64,000 nt of DNA, taken from CAIYOL01 sp964494805 (GTDB lineage Bacteria > Planctomycetota > Phycisphaerae > Sedimentisphaerales > Anaerobacaceae). Under the pieces are notes generated by a model, which did not search any database, was not told the DNA's origin, and saw only the letters and a list, made by a program, of their open reading frames with translations. Location of the stretch: contig CAZBST010000002.1 in NCBI GenBank assembly GCA_964494805.1, positions 288,237 to 352,236 on the forward strand, read 5' to 3'. Of this stretch, positions 34,567-43,395 are shown in pieces (within the stretch, counting starts at the first letter, position 1; each line of letters begins with the position of its first letter). The position numbers and the translations under genes were made by a program.

Positions 34567-34735
34567 ATCTACCTCGCCAAATCAGGATTACTCCTCCCGG
34601 CTATTTTACTTCCCAAAGCCGCAACTCGCAACCCGTAACCAGCACTAATTAATCGTGAACTGATGCCCTCTGCGGCCGGGAATGGGGCTGCATCGCAGTT
34701 CGGCAGATAGTAGAGAACGGATACCTCGATTTGGC

Positions 34736-34763
34736 TTGACTTTTTTCGGCACATAAGTAAAGA
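34736..34763 (+). promoter_or_regulatory. Candidate promoter for the GH10 gene
   Basis: TTGACT (34736-34741), a 16-bp spacer and TAAAGA (34758-34763) resemble a sigma-70 promoter about 60 bp upstream of the GH10 start. The rest of the 254-bp divergent region between the transporter and xylanase genes shows no other feature. Confidence 0.4.
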
Positions 34764-34820
34764 TAACCAGCCGTTTGACTGACTTAAACGTTATTCAAAT
34801 TTAAATAAAGAGCACAAATT

Positions 34821-36056
34821 ATGAAGGCAAAATTTGTAAAAACCAGTTCGGACCCCGACACTGCCGCCGCCTTCGCTTCGGGCGAAGTTTCGGCAAAGCT
34901 CACTGCCTCTGCCATCAACGCTCGTATCGCTGAAATCCGAATGGGTGACATCGTAGTAAAAACCAAGCCCGGCTCTAATGTTAAAATTCAGCAGACCCGG
35001 CACGAATTCCAATTCGGCGCCGCAATTACAAATCGCCTTGCCGAAACCGATGAAGACGCACTCAAAGGCCGTGATAGAAAAATGTATCTGAAAGTCCTCT
35101 CCGAAAACTTCAACTATGCCGTCCACGAAAACGCCCTCAAATGGTATGAATGCGAAAAGCAGGCCAACGCCGTCGATTATACTGCCGCTGACAAAATCTG
35201 GGAAATCTGCCGCGACCTTAACATACCTATGCGGGGACACTGCATTTTCTGGGAAATGGACGAGCACATTATGCCCTGGCTCAGGGCCCTCGATAACGAC
35301 CAGCTCCGCGCTGCGATCGATCGTCGTGCCATCAGCGTTACTAAACATTTCAAAGGCCGAATCGATGAGTTCGACCTCAACAACGAAATGATTCATGGCG
35401 AATTCTTCCGACGCCGCCTCGGCTACGGCATCATCAACGAAATGGCTTATATGGCCAAGTCCGGCAACCCGAATATCATTCTCTATGCCAATGATTACGG
35501 CATCCTCGTCGACGGCGGTTATAATGCCCTCGTCTATTTCAAACAAATCAAATACCTTCTTGAAAACGGCGTCCCCATCGACGGAATCGGAATGCAGGGA
35601 CACTTCGGCTATTTCAATAAGTGGATTACCTCCGCAGAGGATATGCAGAAGATACTCGACCAGTTCGCCGTCTTCGACCTACCCATAAAAATCACCGAAT
35701 GTGACTTCGACTACAACGATGATAAAACAAAGGTCAATGAGCTTCGAAAATTCTTTACTGTTTGCTTCGCGCATCCCAGCATCGAAGCCATTGTATTTTG
35801 GGGCTTCTGGGCAGGTGCTATGTGGAGACCCAATGCCGCCCTGTGGAAAAAAGACTGGTCAATCACCCCCCTCGGCCGGGCCTATCGCGACCTTGTTTTT
35901 AATAAATGGTGGACTAAAACCTCCGGCAAAGCTGATAAAAACGGGACGTTCAAAACATGTGCATTCTACGGCGATTATATAATCACCTCAAACAAACAGG
36001 AAAAGAAAGCAACTCTCCGCAAGAAGAATAAATCGATACAGGTAACCTTCAAATAA
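34821..36056 (+). CDS. Endo-1,4-beta-xylanase, GH10 (no signal peptide)
   Basis: A 411-residue glycoside hydrolase of family 10, which cleaves xylan or xylo-oligosaccharides with retention. The acid/base is Glu189 in DLNNEM and the nucleophile Glu293 in ITECDF. Other family blocks are the substrate-binding GHCIFWEMDEHIMPWL, GIGMQGHFG and WGFWAGAMW. The N-terminus (MKAKFVKTSSDPDTAAAFAS) has no signal peptide, so it probably acts in the cytoplasm on imported oligosaccharides or exits by another route. A short beta-like tail follows the barrel. ATG follows AAAGAG. Confidence 0.92.
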   Translation: MKAKFVKTSSDPDTAAAFASGEVSAKLTASAINARIAEIRMGDIVVKTKPGSNVKIQQTRHEFQFGAAITNRLAETDEDALKGRDRKMYLKVLSENFNYAVHENALKWYECEKQANAVDYTAADKIWEICRDLNIPMRGHCIFWEMDEHIMPWLRALDNDQLRAAIDRRAISVTKHFKGRIDEFDLNNEMIHGEFFRRRLGYGIINEMAYMAKSGNPNIILYANDYGILVDGGYNALVYFKQIKYLLENGVPIDGIGMQGHFGYFNKWITSAEDMQKILDQFAVFDLPIKITECDFDYNDDKTKVNELRKFFTVCFAHPSIEAIVFWGFWAGAMWRPNAALWKKDWSITPLGRAYRDLVFNKWWTKTSGKADKNGTFKTCAFYGDYIITSNKQEKKATLRKKNKSIQVTFK

Positions 36057-36155
36057 CACAACCGCCGGCACAAAATCCCTGCAGGTCTCTGCAAAACGTG
36101 TCTTTCGCACTACTCAGGCTTCAAGATACTTTATTTATGCTACCTGTTATCAACT

Positions 36156-39100
36156 TTACCAGTTAGGCGTACAATTCGGGTCTTCGGGGTTGTTGCACAG
36201 CAACCACTGCACGGCAAAACTGCTAAAGTCATAGAGGTCAACTTTGCCGTCCGTCGGCGCAAAGTCCGCGCCTCCGCAGTCGTCTGGGGCGCAGTCGGGA
36301 CTCAGCCAGTGGTCAACCATTACCTTAAGGTCCGAGTAGTTCACATAACAATTGTCATCGAAGTCTGATGCGAAACCATAACCGCCGGCCTGAACATCAT
36401 CGCACGTTTGATACTCAGCAGCCACGGCCTGAACTACGAAACCGATTATAACCTGACGGTTCACACTACTGTGCGATGCACTAGGTATCTCGGAAGCCCC
36501 TGTTGCGGCCTTGTAACCGGTTACACCTGTATGCCCATAACTCCCAACCGACTGATGGGTTCCTGGGGTAAAGCCGTTTTGCAATGTATATGTGCCGTTG
36601 TTACCGTTGGTGGCCGCATCGATGACCATATCCCCGTTGTTTGTGGGAAGCGGGTCGGTCGTGATTGGATTGGGAGCAGTGCCTGTTGTTCCGTTGCTGG
36701 CCTCCGCGCTATTGGGCTCAGTCTGGTTAACATTGGCAAGGAACACGCTGGCGTACGAAACGGAGCTCGTCGAAGCGCTCCAAGTAACGTCGAAGTCGCT
36801 GTCGGATGCTTCAGTTATACCTGCGTCCGTGAGAATAAAGGCCGCAACATAATTCCCAAAGCCAGAAACGGCACTTCTTTCAATAACCTTGGTCATTTCC
36901 TGCCCGCCATATGCTACGGAAGTCAATGCCGGATCGCCGCTGGTGGATTCTTCGTGTGCGATGAATACCAATAGGCGGTTGGTGCCGCCTGACTCTTTTG
37001 TATGAGATAAGCCCGTTGCCCACGAGCCGAGGATTTCAATATCTGTCGGGGGCGGAAGCGTAATTGCCGATGCTGTGCTCGACCAGCCCGTCTCATTCGC
37101 AGGAACATAGCTGTCGCGCGCCTTGACCTTGAACGTATACTGGGTACTCGGCGTAAGACCGGAAGCAACGTATGTCGGGCTTGTTTGCCAATCGCTGTTA
37201 GCGTCGCCATCGGTGGTGCATTCGAAGTAATAGTACACAGGCGGACTCTCAGCATCGGTAGAGGTCGTTGACGTCATTGTAATCGAATACGGCCCCGTTG
37301 CCATCGGTGGCGTTGCCCAGTCTGGGTCCGGCGTCGGCGGTGTGGTGTCCGGCGGGCCGGTCGTTTCAGATTCCTCTGGGGACCAGTCCGTCTCATTCTG
37401 GGCAGGCGAGCTGTCGCGTGCCTTGACCTTGAACGTATACAGGGTGCTCGGACTCAGACCCTCAGCTACGTATGTCGGGCTTATTTGCCAACCGCTGTTA
37501 GCGTCGCCATCGGTGGTGCATTCGAAGTAATACTCTACAGGAGGACTATTATCATCGGCTGTGGTCGCCGTCATCGTAATCGTCATTGGCCCTGTCGCTG
37601 TCGGCACCGTTGCCCATGTCATCTCATTCGGCTCAGGCGGCCAAACATCTTCCTCATAGCTTACACCGGCCACTCCAATACCGTCATACGTCGTCCGAGT
37701 GGGTACATTACCAGAATAAGTACCATCATAGTTATCAAGATAAACAACTATAGAACCACCTCCGCTTATTTCCTTTCGGCCGATATAAACACGGTAAAGC
37801 TGATACCCTGGAGCGGTAACCGTTACAGAGCCGGAGAACTGTGTCGCCTCGGCAAATTGTGAGGACTGTTTATTAAAGCACAGCATATCAGATGATGCAG
37901 ATGTAAAGCCGCCTCTTATGCCCCAGTCCAGGTTCGGGTCGCACCAGAAGTACGCGAACACATCGTATGTTCCGTCTGACAGGCCGGTTATGGTCGTCTT
38001 TATCGTATTAACGTCCTCGATCCCGTTGTCACCGGCCATATAGCAGCTACCTCCATTGCCGTAGCCTGTGTATTCGTACCACTTGTTATCCTGGTATCCG
38101 CTCGTGGTCGTTGGTGAAAATGCAGAACCATCTTCATTTGTTGTATTGCTCGGGCTGGCATCGATATAACTGACTAAACCAAGCGTCGCATCTTGTTCCT
38201 CAACCAGTCCCACCATTACCATATCGAATTGTCCCTGGCTCGGAAAGTCACCCCTCTCCCAGAAGACCGCCGTGTTATAAGCGTCCCATAGAGGAATAGC
38301 GGGACGTATATTATCGACCGTTGAGTCGAATGTGATTTGTGTCCAGTCCCAGTGCTCGCCGTTGTCGTAGGTCACGCCTTTGAATATCTCGTGCTTGCCG
38401 ATATTTACGTCGGTAACAGGGTCATAATTTGTCGAAACATAAATCACGTTGACATCGTTAGGATGTATACAGCCCATGCCGGTGTAATCCTGTTCTTTGT
38501 AATGGAGTCCTACTCCCATCTTGCATAGCTCGTAAGAATACCACTCCGAGCCGTCAAAACGTGCGTAGAAGAAACGGTGGTCTGCCGCACCGACGTTGTT
38601 CTGGCCGCTGCCGTCTCCCCATACCTCTGTGCCGTAGCGGGTCTGATACAGACAAACAGGATACCCGTTTTTATCCAGCTCCAGTTCATTAGTCCAGCCC
38701 GTGTGATATGTATCGGCTGCTGGTGTCGCGGCAGTAAATATCCGCGTAAATTCCGTTATTTTGGGTGCAGTCTGGTCGAAAAGAGTGTTGTCTTGCTGAA
38801 CTCCAAGAGAATCGTAGCTCTTGTCGTTCTTGATATAGCCGTGATAGATACTGTTATTGTAATTACGTGGATGCTGTTCACAGCCTATAAAGTCTATCCG
38901 GTCAACACCGTTACTCCTGAACTTATGATAATAGTTAGAATAACCGGAGGCCGATAGGTCATTAAGCATCCCCATATATTGCCATGTCACGCCGTTGTTG
39001 TCCGAGTAAGCGATATTAGGAGTTACATTGTTCCAGCGCACGATATTATACAATCGGCCGTTCGTTCCCTCAGCCGTGAGATAATGAAGATTAGTATAAG

Positions 39101-39608
39101 TAAGATTGCCTCCACCGCTCGGACCGCCGATAGTCGTCCAGTTGTAGGATTCCTCAGTGTCCCACGCACTTCCGTCATTCGGATAGGTGGACAGACGATA
39201 GTAGGTTACAGAGGGACTGTAATGCGGGCAGTACAAATGCAGATACCTGCCGTCAGGCCTAATCCACAGGCCGCCCATATTATGGTCGTCGCCGCCCCGA
39301 TCAGCCATAAGTACTCGCGTTCGCTTGCCTGTGTCTATGTTAAATGTAGTGGCATCTACATCATTGCGTCTGCTTGTGTCAAAACCTAAAGAGCCCCCCG
39401 ACGTGCTCGTAATAATATTGCCGCTGAAAGGGTCGTAAATAATCTTGTCATCCTGATACCAGCACCACCCAGCATTATCGTTTATCAGCATCATATTGCC
39501 TACTACTACATCGCATGGGTCGCTGAACGCCGCCTGGCTCAGACACATTACAGTTAGTAAGATTGTTAGAAAAATAATAGTCCCCCTTGAGTGTGTTACA
39601 CTTTCCAT
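36156..39608 (-). CDS. Secreted BNR_4 protein with FN3 repeats and dockerin-like C-terminus
   Basis: A 1150-residue exported modular protein. In order it has a signal peptide (about 1-29), a BNR_4-type beta-propeller (about 30-480; WCWYQDDKIIYDPFSGNIIT and DDHNMGGLWIRPDGRYLHLY) and a carbohydrate-binding-like beta domain (about 480-655). Two fibronectin type III modules (about 660-850) share near-identical CTTDGDANSGWQ / CTTDGDANSDWQ segments. A further beta domain (about 860-1065) and a dockerin-like Ca-binding tail (DFDDNCYVNYSDLKVMVDHW and GKVDLYDFSSFAVQWLL) complete it. BNR_4 proteins include polysaccharide lyases and sialidase-like enzymes; the substrate cannot be read from sequence. AAGGAGGT precedes the ATG. 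Confidence 0.85.
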   Translation of the reverse strand: MESVTHSRGTIIFLTILLTVMCLSQAAFSDPCDVVVGNMMLINDNAGWCWYQDDKIIYDPFSGNIITSTSGGSLGFDTSRRNDVDATTFNIDTGKRTRVLMADRGGDDHNMGGLWIRPDGRYLHLYCPHYSPSVTYYRLSTYPNDGSAWDTEESYNWTTIGGPSGGGNLTYTNLHYLTAEGTNGRLYNIVRWNNVTPNIAYSDNNGVTWQYMGMLNDLSASGYSNYYHKFRSNGVDRIDFIGCEQHPRNYNNSIYHGYIKNDKSYDSLGVQQDNTLFDQTAPKITEFTRIFTAATPAADTYHTGWTNELELDKNGYPVCLYQTRYGTEVWGDGSGQNNVGAADHRFFYARFDGSEWYSYELCKMGVGLHYKEQDYTGMGCIHPNDVNVIYVSTNYDPVTDVNIGKHEIFKGVTYDNGEHWDWTQITFDSTVDNIRPAIPLWDAYNTAVFWERGDFPSQGQFDMVMVGLVEEQDATLGLVSYIDASPSNTTNEDGSAFSPTTTSGYQDNKWYEYTGYGNGGSCYMAGDNGIEDVNTIKTTITGLSDGTYDVFAYFWCDPNLDWGIRGGFTSASSDMLCFNKQSSQFAEATQFSGSVTVTAPGYQLYRVYIGRKEISGGGSIVVYLDNYDGTYSGNVPTRTTYDGIGVAGVSYEEDVWPPEPNEMTWATVPTATGPMTITMTATTADDNSPPVEYYFECTTDGDANSGWQISPTYVAEGLSPSTLYTFKVKARDSSPAQNETDWSPEESETTGPPDTTPPTPDPDWATPPMATGPYSITMTSTTSTDAESPPVYYYFECTTDGDANSDWQTSPTYVASGLTPSTQYTFKVKARDSYVPANETGWSSTASAITLPPPTDIEILGSWATGLSHTKESGGTNRLLVFIAHEESTSGDPALTSVAYGGQEMTKVIERSAVSGFGNYVAAFILTDAGITEASDSDFDVTWSASTSSVSYASVFLANVNQTEPNSAEASNGTTGTAPNPITTDPLPTNNGDMVIDAATNGNNGTYTLQNGFTPGTHQSVGSYGHTGVTGYKAATGASEIPSASHSSVNRQVIIGFVVQAVAAEYQTCDDVQAGGYGFASDFDDNCYVNYSDLKVMVDHWLSPDCAPDDCGGADFAPTDGKVDLYDFSSFAVQWLLCNNPEDPNCTPNW

Positions 39609-39744
39609 CGTTTTACCTCCTTATTTGGTCTTTTAACAATTATATGTCGACTATTTAGTGATTATATGTGATTTTCCCAAGTATATCAAGGATTTTCCCC
39701 GTTTGCGTAGGATTAATTGGAAAGAAAGTTTATTTAAAACAACT

Positions 39745-39769
39745 GGCGGCTGCCTCCTCGGCAGCCGCC
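39745..39769 (-). terminator. Intrinsic terminator after the GH30 gene
   Basis: GGCGGCTGCC (39745-39754) and GGCAGCCGCC (39760-39769) form a perfect 10-bp stem with a 5-base loop. On the minus strand it lies 43 bp after the GH30 stop and is followed by a T-rich stretch (GTTGTTTTAA), so it ends that transcript before the BNR_4 gene. Confidence 0.85.
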
Positions 39770-39811
39770 AATTTCAAAAATCATCGCTTTTATGCTCTTT
39801 TTTATGGGCTT

Positions 39812-41158
39812 TTAAGTTCCATACAGCCAGTAATCGGCGATATCGGTCAATGTATAGATATCGTATGGTGTCGGCCACCTTTGACCAAGTATCGCAAAAT
39901 CTTTAAAGTCCACCTTGAAGTCCTCATTTAGGTCGCCGGGAATACCGCTGCCGATAATGCCAACAAAAGTGTTTATACTATACCCAGCCAGAGTATTAGT
40001 ACTGCCAACAGAGCCCATGTTACTCATACTATTACTACTTGATGTTTCATACTTTGTATAACTGCTGACAGTACTACCAGAAACTGAAAACGTCACGCTC
40101 TGGGAAGAGGAGTTCTGATTTACAGCAACAATAACCAGATTGTCGGCGCTTTTATACGCAGTTACATAAACACCAGGTTGCGGGTTGGCTGTCGCACTTA
40201 CCCTGGTGGATCCCGGTCGGGCGAATTTAGCGAAATGGCTCATACAATTGCCGCGTTTGGTTATATTTCCGCTTTCGCCCATTGGGCCGTAGATTCTTCT
40301 TATATACCACCATATGTATGCATTCATATTATTAGTCATACAATCATGAATCTCTTTGCCCACATCCAAAGCAAGGGGCCAGAGGTTCGCATCATGACCA
40401 CTCTCAGTAAAATGCTCGGTCATCCAATATTCTTTTCCTGGATAGGAATAGTAACCATTTCCTCCATAAATATGGCAAGCTACTATGTCACACTCCGATG
40501 AAGAAGCAACCGTGTTCATATAACTTGAATCAAAGCCGCTTGTTTCAGGAGCAATCATCCTGGTTGGAATCACTGGTGCATTACTATCAAGGAAAGTTTG
40601 CATCTGTGTCGCACTATATTCGCACGATTCGTAAGCATACGGCGCCGGCGGCAAATAATCAGGTTCGTTCTGAACAGAAATAGCATATAGTGCTGCTCCA
40701 TTTGACGAATAATAATTAGCAAAATCACTTAAATAATCTGCAAAAGCGCCATACTTATCAGTTCTCAGTTGGCCCCAGATGGTACTACCGTTAGTTTTCA
40801 TATCTGGCGGAGGCGTCCATGGTGATGCGAACACAATTGCCCCGTGGCTTTTAGCTCTTTGTGCCGCAGAAAGCGAGAGGTTCCAGTTGTAATCACCTTT
40901 AGGGGCGTTATAGTTATTGTCAGGTGGAACATCTATTCGCAGGATTGTAAAGCCGATTTGTTCGGGACCATTGCCAAAAGCCGTATCGATCTGGGCATTA
41001 TTTTGTAAACCGTGGTCCCATCTGCGGAAAGTAATACCGCCGAAGCCCCTGATAGTCTGGTGCGTAGTGTTTAAATCAATGTTCACGGTTGCCGACTCCG
41101 CCGTTTGGCTTAGAAGCAACAACAGAGCCATGATTACCGTTAAATATGTCTTTTTCAT
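39812..41158 (-). CDS. Secreted GH30 xylanase-like glycosidase with dockerin-like tail
   Basis: A 448-residue exported glycosidase. The signal peptide is KKTYLTVIMALLLLLSQTAE. The GH30 barrel carries acid/base Glu165 in ISVQNEPDYLP and nucleophile Glu248 in KEYWMTEHF, with RGFGGITFRRW at the start. A beta-sandwich side domain follows (about 340-395), and the tail is dockerin-like (GDLNEDFKVDFKDFAILGQR, then LTDIADYWLYG). Sequence style fits bacterial glucuronoxylanases (GH30_8), but the residue that recognises glucuronic acid was not verified. It is followed by its own terminator. Confidence 0.9.
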   Translation of the reverse strand: MKKTYLTVIMALLLLLSQTAESATVNIDLNTTHQTIRGFGGITFRRWDHGLQNNAQIDTAFGNGPEQIGFTILRIDVPPDNNYNAPKGDYNWNLSLSAAQRAKSHGAIVFASPWTPPPDMKTNGSTIWGQLRTDKYGAFADYLSDFANYYSSNGAALYAISVQNEPDYLPPAPYAYESCEYSATQMQTFLDSNAPVIPTRMIAPETSGFDSSYMNTVASSSECDIVACHIYGGNGYYSYPGKEYWMTEHFTESGHDANLWPLALDVGKEIHDCMTNNMNAYIWWYIRRIYGPMGESGNITKRGNCMSHFAKFARPGSTRVSATANPQPGVYVTAYKSADNLVIVAVNQNSSSQSVTFSVSGSTVSSYTKYETSSSNSMSNMGSVGSTNTLAGYSINTFVGIIGSGIPGDLNEDFKVDFKDFAILGQRWPTPYDIYTLTDIADYWLYGT

Positions 41159-41354
41159 CTTTTCACCTTTTTAATTTTAAGTGAACTTTTCATCGTTACC
41201 CCCTTATAAATTTAGTTTTAATTAATTTTATTATACACCCGTGCCCCTTTAAATTGCAAGTTTTTTTCCTACCCGCCTACGGCATTCTATGCAGCACTAC
41301 GTCATTTTGCGCAGCTTCTACAGAGCTGCGCTAAAGAACCGGTTTTGTTTAAAA

Positions 41355-41391
41355 CAAAAAGGCGGTAACTTTTACAGGAATCGCCTTTTTG
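41355..41391. terminator. Intrinsic terminator-like hairpin
   Basis: CAAAAAGGCG (41355-41364) pairs perfectly with CGCCTTTTTG (41382-41391), giving an A-rich/T-rich stem that can end transcription in either direction. On the minus strand it would close the transcript of the gene at 41541-41918. The rest of the 380-bp gap holds only the BNR_4 remnant below. Confidence 0.75.
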
Positions 41392-41396
41392 TTGCC

Positions 41397-41452
41397 ACGG
41401 TAGTAGGTTAAAGGGGGATTACTGTAATGCGGGCAATATAAATGCAGATAAG
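41397..41452 (-). pseudogene. Short remnant of a second BNR_4 gene
   Basis: About 55 bp match 39196-39246 inside the BNR_4 gene. They share TAGTAGGTTA, TGTAATGCGGGCA and AAATGCAGATA, with a 3-bp insertion and scattered substitutions. The minus strand reads LHLYCPHYSNPPLTYYR against LHLYCPHYSPSVTYYR. An in-frame codon insertion and silent differences point to a diverged paralog that has since been deleted, not a recent copy. Confidence 0.75.
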
Positions 41453-41540
41453 GATTTCACCGATTTTCCCCCTCGTAGCGCAGCGAACACAGGACCAAAC
41501 AAAAGGTAACATCTATCAAATAAAGTAATTACAAATTATT

Positions 41541-41918
41541 TTACTGTTTGGGCTTGTTTTTCTTTGATTGACCGAGTGGTTGCGGTTCGGCTACTTTTCG
41601 GTAACCTAATGTCTTTATCACCTCAAGAACCTCCGTCCAGGTTGGGAAGGGTCTTGCATTTTTTCTTTTATACTCATCAATAGCCCTAAGAAATTCGAAT
41701 TGCTCGTCGGACATCTGACCCTCTTCGGCAGCTTTTCGCTCATCACTTCTGCGTCTGCCCGGGCCGCGCCGGCGGTCTAGTCCTAAACGTCTGTCAACAA
41801 CATTTCCCCTGCGGTCTTTGCCGGACCGCTGCTCTATCCCTCGACCACGCTCGGGATGGCGAGCTTGTCCGCACTGAGCTTGTCGAAGGGGTCGAACCAT
41901 TAAGTGTTGTTCGTCCAT
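41541..41918 (-). CDS. Conserved small basic protein with a repeat-derived N-terminus
   Basis: A 125-residue protein. The core (about residues 33-115) has an Arg-rich, low-complexity stretch (DRRGNVVDRRLGLDRRRGPG) and then a helical domain (MSDEQFEFLRAIDEYKRKNA, then RPFPTWTEVLEVIKTLGYRK). The core is typical of short Planctomycetota hypotheticals. Residues about 8-28 (RPLRQAQCGQARHPERGRG) are translated from a dispersed DNA repeat (41836-41897). The ribosome site before the ATG is weak, so translation may start further in. Function unknown. Confidence 0.6.
   Translation of the reverse strand: MDEQHLMVRPLRQAQCGQARHPERGRGIEQRSGKDRRGNVVDRRLGLDRRRGPGRRRSDERKAAEEGQMSDEQFEFLRAIDEYKRKNARPFPTWTEVLEVIKTLGYRKVAEPQPLGQSKKNKPKQ
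41836..41897. repeat. Interspersed repeat inside a coding sequence
   Basis: The segment contains two direct copies of GAGCTTGTC (41861-41869 and 41877-41885) and the element CACTGAGCTTGTCGAAGGGG. This resembles the CTGAGCTTGTCGAAG-type repeats found many times in environmental bacterial genomes. It stays in frame with the surrounding gene and adds about 20 residues. Confidence 0.6.
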
Positions 41919-41987
41919 TTATTATCGTGCCTTATGTTTTGCTGGCTTAAGAGCGGTTTGCGAACCACCCTCACAAGTATCGCAGGA

Positions 41988-42314
41988 TTAAAGGTCGTCC
42001 TCGAAAAGCTCGCTGTCGAAATCACCCTCATCTTCATCCTCGTCTTCTAATGCAAAATCATAAAAATCATCATAGGCATCCTGCGATTCGATTACTACGT
42101 TTGCTTCATCGAGATAATCTTCCGGAACCATTACGGCAATGCCGTCGGTATCTGCCGACCCCCCGCCTTGCTCTTTTATCGTAGCGGGGATACCGTTGGC
42201 CGCCAACAAAGTTTCATATTCTTTGGCCTGCTCCATATCCTCGGCAAAAGTAACAGTGATAAGCTCCGGCAGATGAGTCCGCGATTTTTGGCTTTTTTGA
42301 GGTCGCTTTGCCAT
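41988..42314 (-). CDS. DUF2007-like putative signal-transducing protein
   Basis: A 108-residue protein. LITVTFAEDMEQAKEYETLL (about residues 18-37), then AANGIPATIKEQGG and VMVPEDYLDEANVVIES, match the small DUF2007 fold (a beta-alpha-beta unit of unknown ligand). A very acidic tail (EDEDEDEGDFDSELFEDD) and a basic N-terminus flank it. No signal peptide. It lies 69 bp upstream of the small basic protein on the same strand. Confidence 0.75.
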   Translation of the reverse strand: MAKRPQKSQKSRTHLPELITVTFAEDMEQAKEYETLLAANGIPATIKEQGGGSADTDGIAVMVPEDYLDEANVVIESQDAYDDFYDFALEDEDEDEGDFDSELFEDDL

Positions 42315-42533
42315 TTTATTTCTCCGCTATAAGTAGTCTAAATTAAATTCCTGCCATTCTGAAAAAACTACCCTTTCCTAAGGGTATCTTCGTCAAAATA
42401 AACCGCCTGAGTTATTAAAAATTCCGGCCTATTAGAGAAAAAATATCAATCATTCGATGACCGGCTTTTCATAAGCATTTTTTGCTATCGGCTCTGTAAT
42501 CGCAAAAATTTAATGTTTGAGCATATTTTTTTG

Positions 42534-42562
42534 TTGCAAATCCTCGCCAGTTCCTGTAATAA
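42534..42562 (+). promoter_or_regulatory. Probable promoter of the histone-like gene
   Basis: TTGCAA (42534-42539), a 17-bp spacer and TAATAA (42557-42562) fit a sigma-70 promoter, 85 bp before the ATG. The remaining upstream gap (42315-42533) holds no gene; a short inverted AGGGTATC region near 42380 is not convincing. Confidence 0.5.
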
Positions 42563-42647
42563 CAGCCCTCAGTAATGTTGCCTGCACCAAGGACATTGGT
42601 ACCGGCCTATTGAAAATTTAATTTTTTGACATGGAGGATTTTGACCA

Positions 42648-42830
42648 ATGGCAAAGAAAGAGACTTTAATTGTAGCCAGCAAAGTTAAGGCCTACGTCAA
42701 GAGCAAAAAGATGATGACCTCGGCCGATGCGCTCGGAGCAATCAGTGATAGCGTCTATGGTATGCTCGATAAGGCCATTGAACGAACCAAGGCCAATCGT
42801 CGCAGCACTGTAAAGCCGCAGGACCTGTAA
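42648..42830 (+). CDS. Short bacterial histone-fold protein
   Basis: A 60-residue basic protein with the layout of a single histone fold: helix 1 (IVASKVKAYVKSKK, 8-21), helix 2 (SADALGAISDSVYGMLDKAI, 25-44, continuing to about 49) and loop 2 with RRSTVKPQDL (51-60). Arg52, Thr54 and Asp59 line up with the RKT-D clamp of archaeal histones, and Asp59 ends a truncated helix 3. This is the short type known from Bdellovibrio Bd0055. A strong GGAGG site suggests abundance. It probably dimerises and binds DNA as a nucleoid protein; the fold call comes from reading the pattern by eye. Confidence 0.72.
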   Translation: MAKKETLIVASKVKAYVKSKKMMTSADALGAISDSVYGMLDKAIERTKANRRSTVKPQDL

Positions 42831-42935
42831 GAACGCACCACGTTTTGCAAAAGAACCGCAAAACTGGAACAGGTAAACTGTACGCTAACATCTTTTGCTG
42901 ACGGAGCTTACGTTTGAGGACTGGTCTTTTTGAAG

Positions 42936-42971
42936 GAAGCCGTTCCTCTTTCTTCACTATGGAACGGCTTC
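42936..42971 (+). terminator. Intrinsic terminator after the histone-like gene
   Basis: GAAGCCGTTCC (42936-42946) and GGAACGGCTTC (42961-42971) form a perfect 11-bp stem with a 14-base loop, followed by TTTACAATT. It lies about 105 bp after the histone-like stop codon. Confidence 0.8.
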
Positions 42972-43395
42972 TTTACAATTGAATATTTACGCTCCTATTA
43001 ATCACTGTGTCATCCGTTCAAGTTATCAGTCCTTCGGTTCTCTTTACGAAGAACAATCAGTCAGAAACACTGCCTGACAACAAATGGTTGTGTTTGATTT
43101 ATGTTATTTCTAATGTTGGCTTTCGACCGGTAAAATCCCCCGTTATTAGTATCAAAATTCACATTTCTTAGAAGATTTGTTGAACTTACAACAACAAAAA
43201 CCCCGATTTATGTATTGAGAACTGCCTAAAGTAAGGCTTTTTTTAACACCTTCGGAATTAAGAGTGCGTAATTTCTTGCCGATAGGATGGTCGGCAATTT
43301 TTGGAACAAATCGCCTATGATGTTAGATTTTAGAAGAATCGGTTGTAACTTCTTGTTTCATAGCCTCTTACACAAATTAGCTTGGCAGGAGTAAT
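42972..43395. other. Gene-free gap with further hairpins
   Basis: No credible protein gene. It contains TTGTTG/CAACAA (43177-43194), a small GCCT/AGGC hairpin followed by seven T (43224-43244) and a stronger terminator at 43276-43302. Two stop signals with no gene before them leave room for a small RNA; no promoter is evident. Confidence 0.4.
43276..43302 (+). terminator. Orphan intrinsic terminator
   Basis: TTGCCGA (43276-43282) and TCGGCAA (43291-43297) form a 7-bp stem around TAGGATGG, followed by a T-run. No gene precedes it within 440 bp on the plus strand. Confidence 0.6.

Noticed and set aside
34569..34754. A 61-codon minus-strand gene downstream of nothing, upstream of the nucleoside transporter
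   Set aside because: No ribosome site, and it overlaps the likely promoter region between two divergent genes.
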